From JAFGGG01 sp964634205 (GTDB taxonomy: Bacteria; Spirochaetota; Spirochaetia; SZUA-6; RPPD01): a stretch of 64,000 bases of DNA. Location: contig CAZWKE010000004.1 of NCBI GenBank assembly GCA_964634205.1, positions 1 through 64,000 of the forward strand, written 5' to 3'. Both the position numbers and the translations under genes were made by a program. This document shows, one piece after another, positions 1 through 8,856 of the stretch. Position 1 is the stretch's first letter. Every line of letters begins with the position of its first letter. The notes beneath the pieces were generated by a model that did not search any database, had not been told where the DNA came from, and saw only the letters and a program-made list of their open reading frames with translations.

Positions 1-336
1 GAACTCATTGCTGTTCGTACCGAATTCGATCATGGAAATGTACATATCAAAATCACCGATGTCCTCGTCAAGCGCGTCGTGTAACTTGTTCAGGTTTTCG
101 ACGTCATTATTGAGCATATACTCCGAACAGTCCGCGCGTGTTTGAACGGCCACCCGCAGCGCCTCCATGGCGACGTCTCTCTGGGGCACTTTCTCCAACT
201 GGACCACGTCCAGTTCATGCCCCAACAGGCCGATCATGGTAATCCCCACAATTCCCGCGGCCGCTACCAATGCGGATACGATCAGGAACGACCCCAGGAG
301 TTTGGTTCCTACCTTCATCCTTTTAAAACTTGCCAT
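1..336 (-). CDS. Methyl-accepting chemotaxis protein, N-terminal part (cut by window edge)
   Basis: Reading the minus strand from the ATG at 336 gives an open frame of 112 codons that runs off the window. It starts MASFKRMKVGTKLLGSF, has one long hydrophobic segment at about residues 11-36, and continues into a charged helical region containing VPQRDVAMEAL. A short basic N terminus, one membrane helix and a periplasmic four-helix-bundle-like segment is the usual start of an MCP; the signalling domain would lie outside the window. A strong ribosome-binding site (AAGGAGG) sits 6 bases upstream. The gene is separated from the regulator at 571 by 234 bp of AT-rich DNA, so it probably has its own promoter. 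The family call is inferred from the N terminus alone. Confidence 0.75.
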   Translation of the reverse strand, partial: MASFKRMKVGTKLLGSFLIVSALVAAAGIVGITMIGLLGHELDVVQLEKVPQRDVAMEALRVAVQTRADCSEYMLNNDVENLNKLHDALDEDIGDFDMYISMIEFGTNSNEF

Positions 337-483
337 ACTTTCCTCCTTAAACATAAAACCATTATTAGAGGTTTTAATGCTATTAAATAAAATAAAAAAA
401 ATAGATATATTTGTACCTTTTCAAATTCTATGTATGAAAATGCAGCATGCTATTGCAATAATTGTGATCTTTTTTGGATTTTC

Positions 484-498
484 TCGTAAAAATTACGA
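484..498. repeat. Short perfect palindrome upstream of the MCP gene
   Basis: TCGTAA-AAA-TTACGA is a perfect 6-bp inverted repeat with a 3-bp centre, lying about 150 bp upstream of the MCP start in AT-rich DNA. It has no T-run typical of a terminator, so an operator is possible. It is short enough to occur by chance. Confidence 0.3.
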
Positions 499-570
499 TA
501 TTCTGTGATAATTCATGGTGAAAACCGCTATAGTGTAAAAGAGAAGTCCCTTATGTAAAATTCATGGAAA

Positions 571-1230
571 TTATTTGTGTAAATGCCAATGCAGGGCAAA
601 GCGCAGCAGGTCATAATTGGATTTAAGCCCCAGTTTTTTCTTTATATGCGTCAGATGGGTATAGACGGTGCTGGTGCTGACATTAAGCTTTCTGACGATC
701 TGGTCCGCCTTACAACCGCTTGCCATTGACTGAAAGATCTCAAGCTCACGGTCCGTAAGCCGTTCCAAAGCGGTTTGTTTTTTCTGCGGCTTTTTTTTCA
801 AAGCCGTAGAGAGGATACTCCCGGCCAGTTCCTTGCTCACATAAATGCGGCCCGCCAGCACGGTTCTCATGGCCGTTAGCAGTACTGAAACATTCTCGGA
901 TTTCATCACATACCCCATGGCACCGGCGTGGACCGCGCGTTCGGCAAACACCAACTCATCATAACCGGAAAATACCAGTATGGGCAGGCCGGGGAACAGG
1001 GCCTTGATCTCTTTAATAAGATCCAGTCCGTTGCCCGATTTCAGGGAAATCCCGGTAATGATGATGTCCGGTTTTACCGACCTGATAGCGTTCAGGGCTT
1101 CGGCGGCGTCCTCGGCTTCGCCGGCGAATTCCAGGTCACGCTGTTCGGCAATAAGGTCGCGCAGGCCTTTGCGTACAATGGGATGACTTTCAATAATTAA
1201 TACACGTTCTATTCTGTTACCAGCGGGCAT
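571..1230 (-). CDS. NarL/FixJ-type response regulator with degenerate receiver
   Basis: 219-residue protein with an N-terminal receiver-like domain (about 8-125) and a C-terminal LuxR-type helix-turn-helix (about 150-215; LTDRELEIFQSMASG and VSTSTVYTHLTHIKKKL). It would bind DNA as a dimer. The receiver keeps the fold and the conserved lysine region (YVMKSE), but the strand-3 phospho-acceptor is glycine: DIIITGISLK where the family has an aspartate at the G. The acidic pocket is also weakened (IIESHP instead of DDHP). Phosphorylation by the usual route is therefore unlikely, and it may act constitutively or bind another ligand. It has its own ribosome-binding site (AAAAAGG) and lies between the MCP and the J-domain gene. 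DNA-binding role is confident; the signal is unknown. Confidence 0.9.
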   Translation of the reverse strand: MPAGNRIERVLIIESHPIVRKGLRDLIAEQRDLEFAGEAEDAAEALNAIRSVKPDIIITGISLKSGNGLDLIKEIKALFPGLPILVFSGYDELVFAERAVHAGAMGYVMKSENVSVLLTAMRTVLAGRIYVSKELAGSILSTALKKKPQKKQTALERLTDRELEIFQSMASGCKADQIVRKLNVSTSTVYTHLTHIKKKLGLKSNYDLLRFALHWHLHK

Positions 1231-1340
1231 TAAAAAACCTTTTTCTCTTTATAAGTATAGACAAAAAGGATTGGTGAAGCCAGTTTTTTGCTAAGTGGTT
1301 CCAACCCTGCACCTGACGGAGGATCGACGCGTTACAGGAA

Positions 1341-2033
1341 TCAGAAGAAACGGCGGTTGTATTCTTTTAACTCGGCAACCAGGGCTGTTATCTCTTCTTC
1401 GGTGAGTATGTTTTTTTCTATAAAATACCGGCCTATGGGGAGGTTGTATGAGCGTTGTACATAAAGGATTACCCTGGTTTTAAAGGCGTCAAGCATACCG
1501 CAGCGTTCGGCGGCCCGGCAGAATTTTTCCCGTGGCAGGCGATTTTTCAGGATTTGATAGATTTGCTCCCGCTCCAGGTATTTACACTTGATTCCGATCT
1601 CTCCGACACGCGGTCTGTGCGACGTCTGCCAGATCAGGGCGTCGATCGCGGTGTCCCAATCGATAAGTCCCTTGCGATAGAGAAAAAAAGCCAGCCGCAT
1701 TTTAAACCGCGGTTTATGCGAGGGATGGTGTTTGGCATGATAATGCCCGGCCGTATGATTATATGAGGTATAGGCTTTGCGGATATATTTCGGGGCTGTT
1801 CCCGATTCGATAAGGGAAACCAGCAGGTTATAGGCGTCACTTAAGTGTTTAAACTTTTCTTCCAGGCTGATTTCACTTTGTCCGTGGAATTTGGACCGGT
1901 CGGGGTGGTATCGCATGGCCTGTTTTCGATATGCCTGTTTCAACAGGGTAATCTCCGGCAGCTGATACCTGCTGTGACCCGGACCAAAGATGATGCGCAA
2001 GGCATTCTGGATTTTCCGGTCCTGATGGCTCAT
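1341..2033 (-). CDS. J-domain (DnaJ-like) protein with C-terminal repeat modules
   Basis: 230 residues. The N-terminal 75 or so form a J domain with the HPD tripeptide (YHPDRSKF) that stimulates Hsp70 ATPase; there is no Gly/Phe region and no zinc domain, so it is not the housekeeping DnaJ. The C-terminal half (about 110-230) carries two similar modules, RPRVGEIGIKCKYLEREQI and LPIGRYFIEKNILTEEEI, each resembling the short 'G-x-x-L-x-x-x-x-x-I-x-x-x-x-I' unit of MshE-N/GspE-N-like domains. Their function here is not known. The gene is divergent from cheR, and its promoter places transcription only a few bases before the ATG, with no Shine-Dalgarno sequence. Co-chaperone class is confident, client unknown. 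Confidence 0.8.
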   Translation of the reverse strand: MSHQDRKIQNALRIIFGPGHSRYQLPEITLLKQAYRKQAMRYHPDRSKFHGQSEISLEEKFKHLSDAYNLLVSLIESGTAPKYIRKAYTSYNHTAGHYHAKHHPSHKPRFKMRLAFFLYRKGLIDWDTAIDALIWQTSHRPRVGEIGIKCKYLEREQIYQILKNRLPREKFCRAAERCGMLDAFKTRVILYVQRSYNLPIGRYFIEKNILTEEEITALVAELKEYNRRFF

Positions 2034-2045
2034 AGTTCAAAAGAA

Positions 2046-2075
2046 AGTATAGCATAATTTTACCATTTTTCACAA
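2046..2075 (-). promoter_or_regulatory. Promoter of the J-domain gene
   Basis: On the minus strand TTGTGA (2075-2070) is followed after 18 bp by TATACT (2051-2046). Transcription would begin near 2039, leaving a leader of only about 6 bases before the ATG at 2033, consistent with the missing ribosome-binding site. Confidence 0.45.
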
Positions 2076-2112
2076 GGGATAGAGCGCGTTTACAGCGGTA
2101 ATGTAAATTCCT

Positions 2113-2141
2113 TTGCAAATACAGTGCTGTTTATCTATGCT
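2113..2141 (+). promoter_or_regulatory. Candidate promoter of the chemotaxis operon (cheR)
   Basis: TTGCAA (2113-2118), 17-bp spacer, TATGCT (2136-2141). Each box matches the sigma-70 consensus at four of six positions, and the distance to the cheR start is about 38 bp. Confidence 0.35.
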
Positions 2142-2178
2142 TTATAGTGACGGAAATAATCTCCGCTGAGTATGGATA

Positions 2179-3069
2179 ATGAAGCTATTAAAAAAGCATG
2201 AAAAACAACCTGATGAACACTCTTCATTTTTCCTGTTCAAACCGCTTTCGCAGAATGATTTTCGTAAACTCAGCGAGCTGATCCAGTCACACATCGGTAT
2301 TCGCATGCCGGACTCCAAAAAAGTAATGCTGGAATCAAGGCTGCATAAACGCCTGCGGGCGCTCCATTTCAAAGATTTCCCGCAGTACTGCGATTACCTG
2401 TTCAGTGATGATGGATTTACCCGGGAGCTGCCCGAGCTGTTTGATGTCATCACCACCAATAAAACGGATTTTTTTCGTGAACCGGTACATTTCGAACACC
2501 TGACCACCTATGTACTGCCGGAGCTTTTAAGCATCAGTAAACTGAAAAACAAGCGCCTGACCTTCTGGAGCGCGGGTTGTTCAACCGGCGAAGAGCCCTA
2601 CAGTCTGGCCATGGTGTTGCAGGACTACCGCGAACGCGTTGAGGATTTTCAATTTACCATTTACGCAACCGATATTTCGACCAAGGTGCTGGAGACTGCC
2701 AAGATGGCGATTTACAACCATGAAAAGGTTGAACCGGTTCCCATGGTTTTCAAAAAAAAATACCTTTTGCGCAGCAAGGACAAAACAAAAAAAATAGTGC
2801 GCATTGCACCGGAAATCAGGGCATTGGTCCAGTTCTCGCGGCTTAACCTGATGGAAGAGCATTATTCGATGGTAAAGGATATGGATGTCATCTTCTGCAG
2901 AAACGTCATTATCTATTTTAACCATCAGACCCAGGAGCTTTTAATCAGAAAATTCTACCGCCATTTAAAAATGGGGGGATACCTGTTCCTGGGGCATTCG
3001 GAAACACTCTGCGGTATATCCATTCCCCTGGTAACCTTGTTGCCGACCGTATACAAAAAGATAGGATAA
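2179..3069 (+). CDS. cheR: CheR chemoreceptor glutamate methyltransferase
   Basis: 296 residues. CheR transfers a methyl group from S-adenosylmethionine to glutamates of chemoreceptors, setting adaptation together with CheB. The N-terminal helical domain (about 25-90, starting LSQNDFRKLSELI) precedes the Rossmann-type methyltransferase domain with the SAM-binding stretch FWSAGCSTGEEPYSLA and the late motif VIFCRNVIIYF. Length is normal for the family. It is the first gene of a plus-strand run with cheB 5 bp downstream. The ATG at 2179 has only a weak upstream Shine-Dalgarno sequence; an overlapping ATG at 2172 is out of frame. Identification is secure. Confidence 0.96.
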   Translation: MKLLKKHEKQPDEHSSFFLFKPLSQNDFRKLSELIQSHIGIRMPDSKKVMLESRLHKRLRALHFKDFPQYCDYLFSDDGFTRELPELFDVITTNKTDFFREPVHFEHLTTYVLPELLSISKLKNKRLTFWSAGCSTGEEPYSLAMVLQDYRERVEDFQFTIYATDISTKVLETAKMAIYNHEKVEPVPMVFKKKYLLRSKDKTKKIVRIAPEIRALVQFSRLNLMEEHYSMVKDMDVIFCRNVIIYFNHQTQELLIRKFYRHLKMGGYLFLGHSETLCGISIPLVTLLPTVYKKIG

Positions 3070-3074
3070 CGCCT

Positions 3075-4166
3075 ATGACCAAAGTTTCGTTATTCGGCAA
3101 ACCCATCAGGGTACTGGTAGTGGATGACTCGGCGGTGGTCAGACATACAATGCGGGCCATTCTTTCCTCCGATAATAAAATCGAGGTGAGTGGTGTGGCC
3201 TCCGACCCGTATATCGCGGCCAATATGATGAAGATCGAGGCACCCGATGTTATTGTGCTTGACGTTGAGATGCCGCGTATGGACGGGCTTACCTTTTTAA
3301 AAAAGATCATGAGCCAACACCCCATTCCGGTGGTCATCTGCTCCAGCCAGACCCCTCGGGGATCGGGAAACGCCATCAAAGCCCTGGAATACGGGGCGGT
3401 GGAAATAATCGAAAAACCAAAGCTGGGCACAAAGCAGTTTATAGAAGAGTCCCAGGTCCGCATTTGCGACGCGGTAAAAGCGGCCCATTGCACGGCCATA
3501 AAAAAGGTAGACCTGGATTTGGGGCTGGATGTTCAGCCCAAGCTGACGGCCGATGCCATTTTTGCCCTGGCAAAACCGACCCTGCACATCGAGACAACGG
3601 AAAAGGTGGTGGTGGTGGGTGCTTCCACCGGAGGTACCGAGGCGCTGCGGGTTTTTCTGGAGGCACTGCCGCTGGACGCACCGGGGATTGTCATTGTCCA
3701 GCATATGCCGGAACATTTTACCAAGGCCTTTGCCTCGCGACTTGATACTGTCTGCAAGGTATCCGTAAAGGAAGCGGAGAATAATGATACGGTGATCCGC
3801 GGCCGAGCGCTTATTGCCCCCGGGAACCACCATATCCTGCTGAAGCGCAGCGGCGCCCGTTATTATGTCGAGATAATGGACGGGCCTCTCGTAAGCCGTC
3901 ACCGGCCTTCGGTGGATGTGCTTTTCCGTTCGGCCGCGCATTACGGGGCGAAAAACGTGGTTGCTGTCATCATGACGGGAATGGGGGACGACGGAGCGCA
4001 GGGAATGCGTGAACTGAAAGACGCCGGTGCCTCTACCATAGCGCAGGATGAACAGTCATGTGTGGTGTTCGGTATGCCGAACGAGGCGATCAAACGCGGG
4101 GCCGTAGATTCCGTGCTGCCCCTTGACCGTATTGCCGGGGCCGTCATGAAAACCTGCAGCCTTTAG
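3075..4166 (+). CDS. cheB: CheB protein-glutamate methylesterase/deamidase
   Basis: 363 residues: receiver domain (about 12-130, VLVVDDSAVVRHTM, phospho-acceptor in VIVLDVEMPRMDG) followed by the methylesterase domain (about 180-355). The catalytic triad is visible as Ser in VVVGASTGGTEAL, His in VIVQHMPEHFT and Asp in VIMTGMGDDGAQGM. It removes methyl groups from, and deamidates, chemoreceptors when phosphorylated by CheA. It follows cheR by 5 bp and is co-transcribed with it; the next gene cheA is 120 bp away behind its own promoter. Length and domain order are standard. Confidence 0.96.
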   Translation: MTKVSLFGKPIRVLVVDDSAVVRHTMRAILSSDNKIEVSGVASDPYIAANMMKIEAPDVIVLDVEMPRMDGLTFLKKIMSQHPIPVVICSSQTPRGSGNAIKALEYGAVEIIEKPKLGTKQFIEESQVRICDAVKAAHCTAIKKVDLDLGLDVQPKLTADAIFALAKPTLHIETTEKVVVVGASTGGTEALRVFLEALPLDAPGIVIVQHMPEHFTKAFASRLDTVCKVSVKEAENNDTVIRGRALIAPGNHHILLKRSGARYYVEIMDGPLVSRHRPSVDVLFRSAAHYGAKNVVAVIMTGMGDDGAQGMRELKDAGASTIAQDEQSCVVFGMPNEAIKRGAVDSVLPLDRIAGAVMKTCSL

Positions 4167-4186
4167 AAAATAAATAGCGGTTTTGC

Positions 4187-4214
4187 TTGAAATTAACTGC
4201 TAATTGCATAGAAT
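4187..4214 (+). promoter_or_regulatory. Promoter of cheA
   Basis: TTGAAA (4187-4192), 16-bp spacer, TAGAAT (4209-4214); both boxes match five of six consensus bases. It lies in the 120-bp gap between cheB and cheA, and a ribosome-binding site (AAAGGAG) follows about 11 bp before the ATG. Confidence 0.5.
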
Positions 4215-4286
4215 TTTTTATATCGGGGTATATGGATAAGTGACGCGAAAAGAGATGGGACATTTCAAAAAGGAGAATACAAACCC

Positions 4287-6254
4287 ATGGAAATAGATAT
4301 TAAAGAATATATTAACATTTTTATTGAGGAATCAAGCGAACACATTCAGGAACTGGATGTGCTGCTGGTTGACCTGGAAAAAAATAAAAAAGATAAAAAG
4401 ATTCTGAAGAAAGTCTACCGTATAATGCATACGCTCAAAGGCATCAGCGGCATTGTGGGATTCAATGAGATGTCAACCATGCTGCACAGCGCGGAAAGCT
4501 GTATGGACATGCTTTTGAACGCGGAACTTGAACTCCATGCCGCCATCATCGAGGGCCTGTTCGAGATAAGCGATATCCTGAAAACAACGATCGAATCCCT
4601 GCGCCGCGGAGAAGAACCGGCTGCCGATTTTAAGGCCCTGGGCGCCAGGTTTGCCGATTTTATCAAGAAATCCCCAAAAACCAAGACGCGCCAAAAGCAG
4701 GAACTCCCCACCCGGTTTGATATTTCCGCATATGCAGAAAAGATCGCGAAGGCGGCGGAGAGCGGGGGGCGTCCGTATATTTTGAGTTTTACTATTAATA
4801 AAAAGGAAGAGGTAAAGGATTCCAGGCGCCGTATTCTGTTTCGCCGCCTGTCTAAGCACGGGGAAGTCCTCGATTATCTGCCGCGCAGAACGGATGATTA
4901 TTACACAAAGGAGAAGCTTTCGGTAAAGGCCCTTTTCGTGGGTACTATCGGTGACGAGCTGCAGGCTGATGTCGCGCGGGTGGACAGAATCGAAGATTTT
5001 TCCTATGAAGCGGCGGAATCGGTAGGTCCGGTTTCCGGAGCAAAACCGCGTCAGGCCGGGAAGGAGATAAAATCCTTCGCGGACAAGGATACCATAAAGG
5101 TTAAGGTGGAAAAGCTTGACAACCTCTTAAACTTTGCCCAGGAACTGACCATTCTGACCCTTTCTTTTCAGAACCTTTTTGACCGTATCCATGAGTTTTC
5201 TTCGATTGAAGACCTGGCCGCGGAATTGAATAATCCGGTGGATTCTTTGGCCAAGACCACCCAAAATATTCACCAGGAGATCATGCGGGCACGGATGGTG
5301 CCCATTGCCAATCTTTTTCAACGGTTTCACCGCCCGGTCAGGGACATTGCGGCGGGGTTCAATAAAAAAGTGAACCTCGCAATAAAAGGCGAGGATGAAG
5401 AAATAGACAAGAACGCAGTGGAGCTGCTTTTTGAGCCATTGCTGCACCTGGTGCGGAACGCCATTGATCACGGAATCGAGACTCCCCAAGAACGCACGGC
5501 CGCAGGGAAACCAGCGGAAGCGACCCTGGAGCTGCGCAGCTATTCAAGGCAGAACCGCCTGTATATCCAGGCGAGTGATGACGGCAGAGGCTTGGACGTA
5601 AAAAAAATCCGCCGGAAAGCGGTACAGTTGGGTGTTATCGATGAGGCCATGGATATCGAAGAAGAGAAAATCATCGAGTTGATTTTCTTATCCAGCTTCT
5701 CTACCAAAGAAAAGGCCAATGAACTGGCGGGCAGGGGCATGGGGATGAATATCGTGGCCGAGGCCGTAAAAAAGCTGGGCGGAGAAGTTATGACCCGTAC
5801 CGAAGAAGGCAAAGGGACAACCTTTACTATTTCGCTGCCGTCCACAATGGAAATCATTTCCGTATTGATTATCAAAGCGGGAGGCGGAATATACGCCCTG
5901 CCGTTGGGGAGTATTACCGAGATAATCGATATCGGAACCGATGAAATAAAAACGGTAAAAAATAACGAGGTGTTTCGCCTGCGGGATTCTCTGGTACCCC
6001 TGGTGAAGTTTGAAAAATATTTTGAAGTGAATCATGATCCGTCCGTAAACGGAAGGACCACGATAATTGTGCTTGAGGCCGAGAGCCGGTGCTTTGGACT
6101 CACGGTTGAAGAAATATTAAAAAAGCAAGAGGTGGTGGCCAAACCCCTGCCTGAGCCGTACGGTACGTCATACGGTATCAATGGTGTGACGGTACTGGGA
6201 GACGGCAGTGTCGCCCTGATCATCGATGTCAATACGTTGGTAAAGCAACTGTAA
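4287..6254 (+). CDS. cheA: CheA chemotaxis histidine kinase
   Basis: 655 residues. Domains in order: HPt/P1 (1-115) with the phosphorylated histidine at residue 48 in IMHTLKGISGIVGF; a middle region (about 140-245) of unclear type where the P2 domain usually sits; dimerisation helices (about 275-335); the HATPase domain with N box LLHLVRNAIDHGIE (about 380-393), G1 DDGRGLD and G2 GRGMGMNIV (about 480); and the CheW-like regulatory domain (about 520-655). CheA couples receptor occupancy to phosphorylation of CheY and CheB. No cheW is present in this cluster, so the adaptor must come from elsewhere, or the receptor at 7627 contacts P5 directly. cheX follows after 21 bp. Confidence 0.96.
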   Translation: MEIDIKEYINIFIEESSEHIQELDVLLVDLEKNKKDKKILKKVYRIMHTLKGISGIVGFNEMSTMLHSAESCMDMLLNAELELHAAIIEGLFEISDILKTTIESLRRGEEPAADFKALGARFADFIKKSPKTKTRQKQELPTRFDISAYAEKIAKAAESGGRPYILSFTINKKEEVKDSRRRILFRRLSKHGEVLDYLPRRTDDYYTKEKLSVKALFVGTIGDELQADVARVDRIEDFSYEAAESVGPVSGAKPRQAGKEIKSFADKDTIKVKVEKLDNLLNFAQELTILTLSFQNLFDRIHEFSSIEDLAAELNNPVDSLAKTTQNIHQEIMRARMVPIANLFQRFHRPVRDIAAGFNKKVNLAIKGEDEEIDKNAVELLFEPLLHLVRNAIDHGIETPQERTAAGKPAEATLELRSYSRQNRLYIQASDDGRGLDVKKIRRKAVQLGVIDEAMDIEEEKIIELIFLSSFSTKEKANELAGRGMGMNIVAEAVKKLGGEVMTRTEEGKGTTFTISLPSTMEIISVLIIKAGGGIYALPLGSITEIIDIGTDEIKTVKNNEVFRLRDSLVPLVKFEKYFEVNHDPSVNGRTTIIVLEAESRCFGLTVEEILKKQEVVAKPLPEPYGTSYGINGVTVLGDGSVALIIDVNTLVKQL

Positions 6255-6275
6255 TTACGTAAAAGGAGTATTGCA

Positions 6276-6764
6276 ATGAAGGTAACAAAAGAGGAGTATG
6301 ATACTCTGATCAAAGAGTCGTTTGAGCAAATCCTCGAAGTCCTGTTTTCCCAAAAAAATGCCGGGGATACGATTACCACCCTGGCACAGCTGCCCGAAGA
6401 CGAAAAGCGTGAGATTGCCATTCTCATCCAGCTTACCGACGGGGTGGAGGGCAAGATAATCCTGACCTGTTCCCTGGAAACCGCCAACAGGATAACCAAG
6501 GCGCTTTCTCCGGATTTCTTTGAAGAGGTGAAAAGCCTTGATGATCAGAGGCAGGTGTTCAAGGACAGCCTGGGAGAGTTGATGAACATATTGGCGGGGA
6601 AGATTGCCTATTATTTTCAAAGAAAATACGGTACCACCCGGATTACCACTCCGACCATTATTTCCGGTAATAAATTGAAGATCACGGTATATGACAATAA
6701 TGCCATAAACGCGGTAATCCGCTTCAATTACGGCATTGTTGATATTATTTTTACCGTGAATTAA
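6276..6764 (+). CDS. cheX: CheX-type CheY-P phosphatase (CheC/CheX/FliY family)
   Basis: 162 residues. The single phosphatase signature E-x-x-N is visible at about residues 100-103 in DSLGELMNILAGK; CheX has one such motif, whereas CheC has two. The sequence lacks a FliN-like C-terminal domain, ruling out FliY. CheX dimers dephosphorylate CheY-P and are the usual phosphatase of spirochaetes. It lies between cheA and cheY, exactly where its substrate is made, with a ribosome-binding site AAAGGAG before the ATG. The family is divergent in sequence, but motif, size and context agree. Confidence 0.88.
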   Translation: MKVTKEEYDTLIKESFEQILEVLFSQKNAGDTITTLAQLPEDEKREIAILIQLTDGVEGKIILTCSLETANRITKALSPDFFEEVKSLDDQRQVFKDSLGELMNILAGKIAYYFQRKYGTTRITTPTIISGNKLKITVYDNNAINAVIRFNYGIVDIIFTVN

Positions 6765-6782
6765 GTAGATAAAGGAGTAACT

Positions 6783-7139
6783 ATGGCTAAGGTTTTAATA
6801 GTGGATGATTCAAAACTGATCAGGAATATTATAAAAGACGAGCTGGAAAAGAACGGCCACCAGATCGTGGGAGAAGCCCAGGACGGGCGGATGGCGATTT
6901 CCATGTACAAGGAACAAACGCCTGATCTCGTCACTATGGATATCACCATGGATGAGATGGACGGGATCGAAGCTATCACGGAAATTTTCAAACTGAACAC
7001 CAAAGCAAAAATAATCGTGGTTTCCGCCCTGGGACAGGATGAGATCATCAACAAGGCCATCGACATGGGGGTTATGGATTTTATTATCAAACCCTTTGAG
7101 GCGGACAGGCTCTTGAGTTCGGTCAAGAAGGCCCTATGA
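6783..7139 (+). CDS. cheY: CheY single-domain response regulator
   Basis: 118 residues, a complete stand-alone receiver: VLIVDDSKLIRNII supplies the acidic pair, VTMDITMDEMDG the phospho-acceptor at about residue 54, VVSALGQ the switch threonine/serine position and IIKPFEADRLL the conserved lysine. Phosphorylated by CheA, it would alter flagellar rotation or another output. It has a good ribosome-binding site (AAAGGAG), and its stop overlaps the start of cheD (ATGA), so the two are translationally coupled. Confidence 0.94.
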   Translation: MAKVLIVDDSKLIRNIIKDELEKNGHQIVGEAQDGRMAISMYKEQTPDLVTMDITMDEMDGIEAITEIFKLNTKAKIIVVSALGQDEIINKAIDMGVMDFIIKPFEADRLLSSVKKAL

Positions 7140-7630
7140 ATGATCAGGTGGTCACCGTCGGCATAGGGGAGTACAAGGTCGCGCAGAGTCCGCTTGTATT
7201 ACGGACAATCCTGGGCTCGTGCGTGGCGGTCATCCTTTATGACAAGATAAACCGGATCGGCGGGCTGGCGCATGTTTATCTTCCTACAGGTGAGGATTAC
7301 AAGTCCGGACGTGAGAGTACGATAACCAGCCACAAGTTCGCCGATATTCTGCTGCCGCTGATGGTAGAAGAGATTCTAAAGAAAAACGGCAACAAACGTT
7401 TTTTTTCCGCCTACCTTGTGGGCGGCGCATCCTTGTTTGACGCCAAACCCTCGAGTTTTCTTGATATCGGGAGAAAAAATCTCGAAGCGGTTCGGCTGAT
7501 TTTAAGCCGGATGCGGATCAATTTTCTTGAACTTGAGGTGGGAGGGAACAAGGGCCGCAAGGTTTTTTTCAACCTAAAAAACGGTGATATTGAGGTGATT
7601 AATTTGAACGGGATGAAAAAAAAGGCATGA
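7136..7630 (+). CDS. cheD: CheD chemoreceptor glutamine deamidase
   Basis: 164 residues. The catalytic cysteine is residue 29 (LGSCVAVILYD) and the histidine is residue 46 (GGLAHVYLP); the third part of the active site lies in the conserved segment around the VGGASLF stretch. CheD deamidates receptor glutamines and, in organisms with CheC/CheX, can also modulate the phosphatase. The start overlaps cheY by ATGA and the stop overlaps the following receptor gene. Size and motifs fit the family well. Confidence 0.95.
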   Translation: MNDQVVTVGIGEYKVAQSPLVLRTILGSCVAVILYDKINRIGGLAHVYLPTGEDYKSGRESTITSHKFADILLPLMVEEILKKNGNKRFFSAYLVGGASLFDAKPSSFLDIGRKNLEAVRLILSRMRINFLELEVGGNKGRKVFFNLKNGDIEVINLNGMKKKA

Positions 7631-8856
7631 ACATAAAACGCTTGCGCATATTATGTTTTTTGATCCCGCTGTGTGTGTTGGTCCCCGCTTTGCTTTGTGT
7701 GTTCCAAGTCACAAAAGATATTATCCTGCTTACGCAAATCGGCTTAAGTGTGATAATTTTTCTGGTGTTGTTTTTTCTCTTTCTCCGTCCGTATAAAAAG
7801 ACACTCGAGCGGCTGAAAAACCAAGAGACAACCGGCGCCCCCGGGTTTACCGATATAATGAACAACTGTATTGAGATGGGTAAGCTGTTCGAACAGCAGG
7901 AACTTGAACGCCGGGTTTCATCGCTGAACGAACAGGCCAAGGACCGGGTGGACCGGGCCCGCAGCGAGCTCCACCTTTTAAAAAGCCGCGTGGATAATTC
8001 ACTTACGCCGATTTTAAAGATTTTTTACGCCAAAGAAAATGATACAAGCATAATCGGCCGGATGTCGGTTATTGTGCGTGAACTTTTTGAGAGTATTGAA
8101 ACAATTGTGTCTAAAATGAAAAACCAGTCCGAGCTGTTGGCACTGACCTTCGATGCCTTTGATACGACCACCATGTCGCTGGAACAGGTGGATACCATCA
8201 TCGAAAAGGCCAAGGGATTGTCCTCGCACCTGCAGAAGGAAACCGGACGCGGCAGGGAGGCACTCATCCAGACAAGAGAGAGCATGAAGGCAATTCTGGA
8301 TTCAGCGGGAAGGATGGTACGCATCATTACCACGATTGAGGACATTTCCGAGCAGACAAATATACTTTCCATTAACGCTTCGATTGAATCCACCCATGCG
8401 GACCGGGGAGGAAAGGGTTTCTCGGTTATCTCCAAGGAGATCAGAAAACTGGCCAACAGCACCAAGACCTCCTCTCTGGAAATCCGCCAGATGATCGAGG
8501 ACATGATCCAGAAAACAAAAAAACAATCCGAGTTGGTGGATATTGTGTTCAATATTTTTACCCAGATCAATTCATACATCGAAGAGACCAATGAAACAAA
8601 TAAAAATATCTATAATATTTCCAAGAAGGGCGTGATACAGGGAAGGGAGATGCAGACGGCAATTAATGCCTTGAGCGCTGTTGCCAGGGAGATTATTTCA
8701 TCATCGGACAAAGAGCTGCTCCAGGCCAATGAGGTACTGCAGATCATGGGTTCTTTGACCAAAATATTTGATGATCATCAGGCGGATCAGGAGTTTCAAC
8801 GTCTTGTGGAGGAACAGCATCAACCGCAGTATGAAGGCCGGGAGTATGGAACATGA
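7627..8856 (+). CDS. Membrane-anchored MCP-like receptor without a large sensor domain
   Basis: 409 residues. Two hydrophobic helices lie close together near the N terminus (about 6-27 and 35-53), leaving almost no periplasmic loop. A long coiled-coil cytoplasmic part follows, with the hairpin tip at about 235-280 (IEDISEQTNILSINASIES and KGFSVISKEIRKLANS), a slightly divergent form of the MCP signature. It would signal to CheA from the membrane, perhaps sensing the membrane itself or an internal cue. It overlaps cheD (4 bp) and the following receiver gene (4 bp), making it an integral member of the operon rather than a stray receptor. Confidence 0.88.
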   Translation: MNIKRLRILCFLIPLCVLVPALLCVFQVTKDIILLTQIGLSVIIFLVLFFLFLRPYKKTLERLKNQETTGAPGFTDIMNNCIEMGKLFEQQELERRVSSLNEQAKDRVDRARSELHLLKSRVDNSLTPILKIFYAKENDTSIIGRMSVIVRELFESIETIVSKMKNQSELLALTFDAFDTTTMSLEQVDTIIEKAKGLSSHLQKETGRGREALIQTRESMKAILDSAGRMVRIITTIEDISEQTNILSINASIESTHADRGGKGFSVISKEIRKLANSTKTSSLEIRQMIEDMIQKTKKQSELVDIVFNIFTQINSYIEETNETNKNIYNISKKGVIQGREMQTAINALSAVAREIISSSDKELLQANEVLQIMGSLTKIFDDHQADQEFQRLVEEQHQPQYEGREYGT

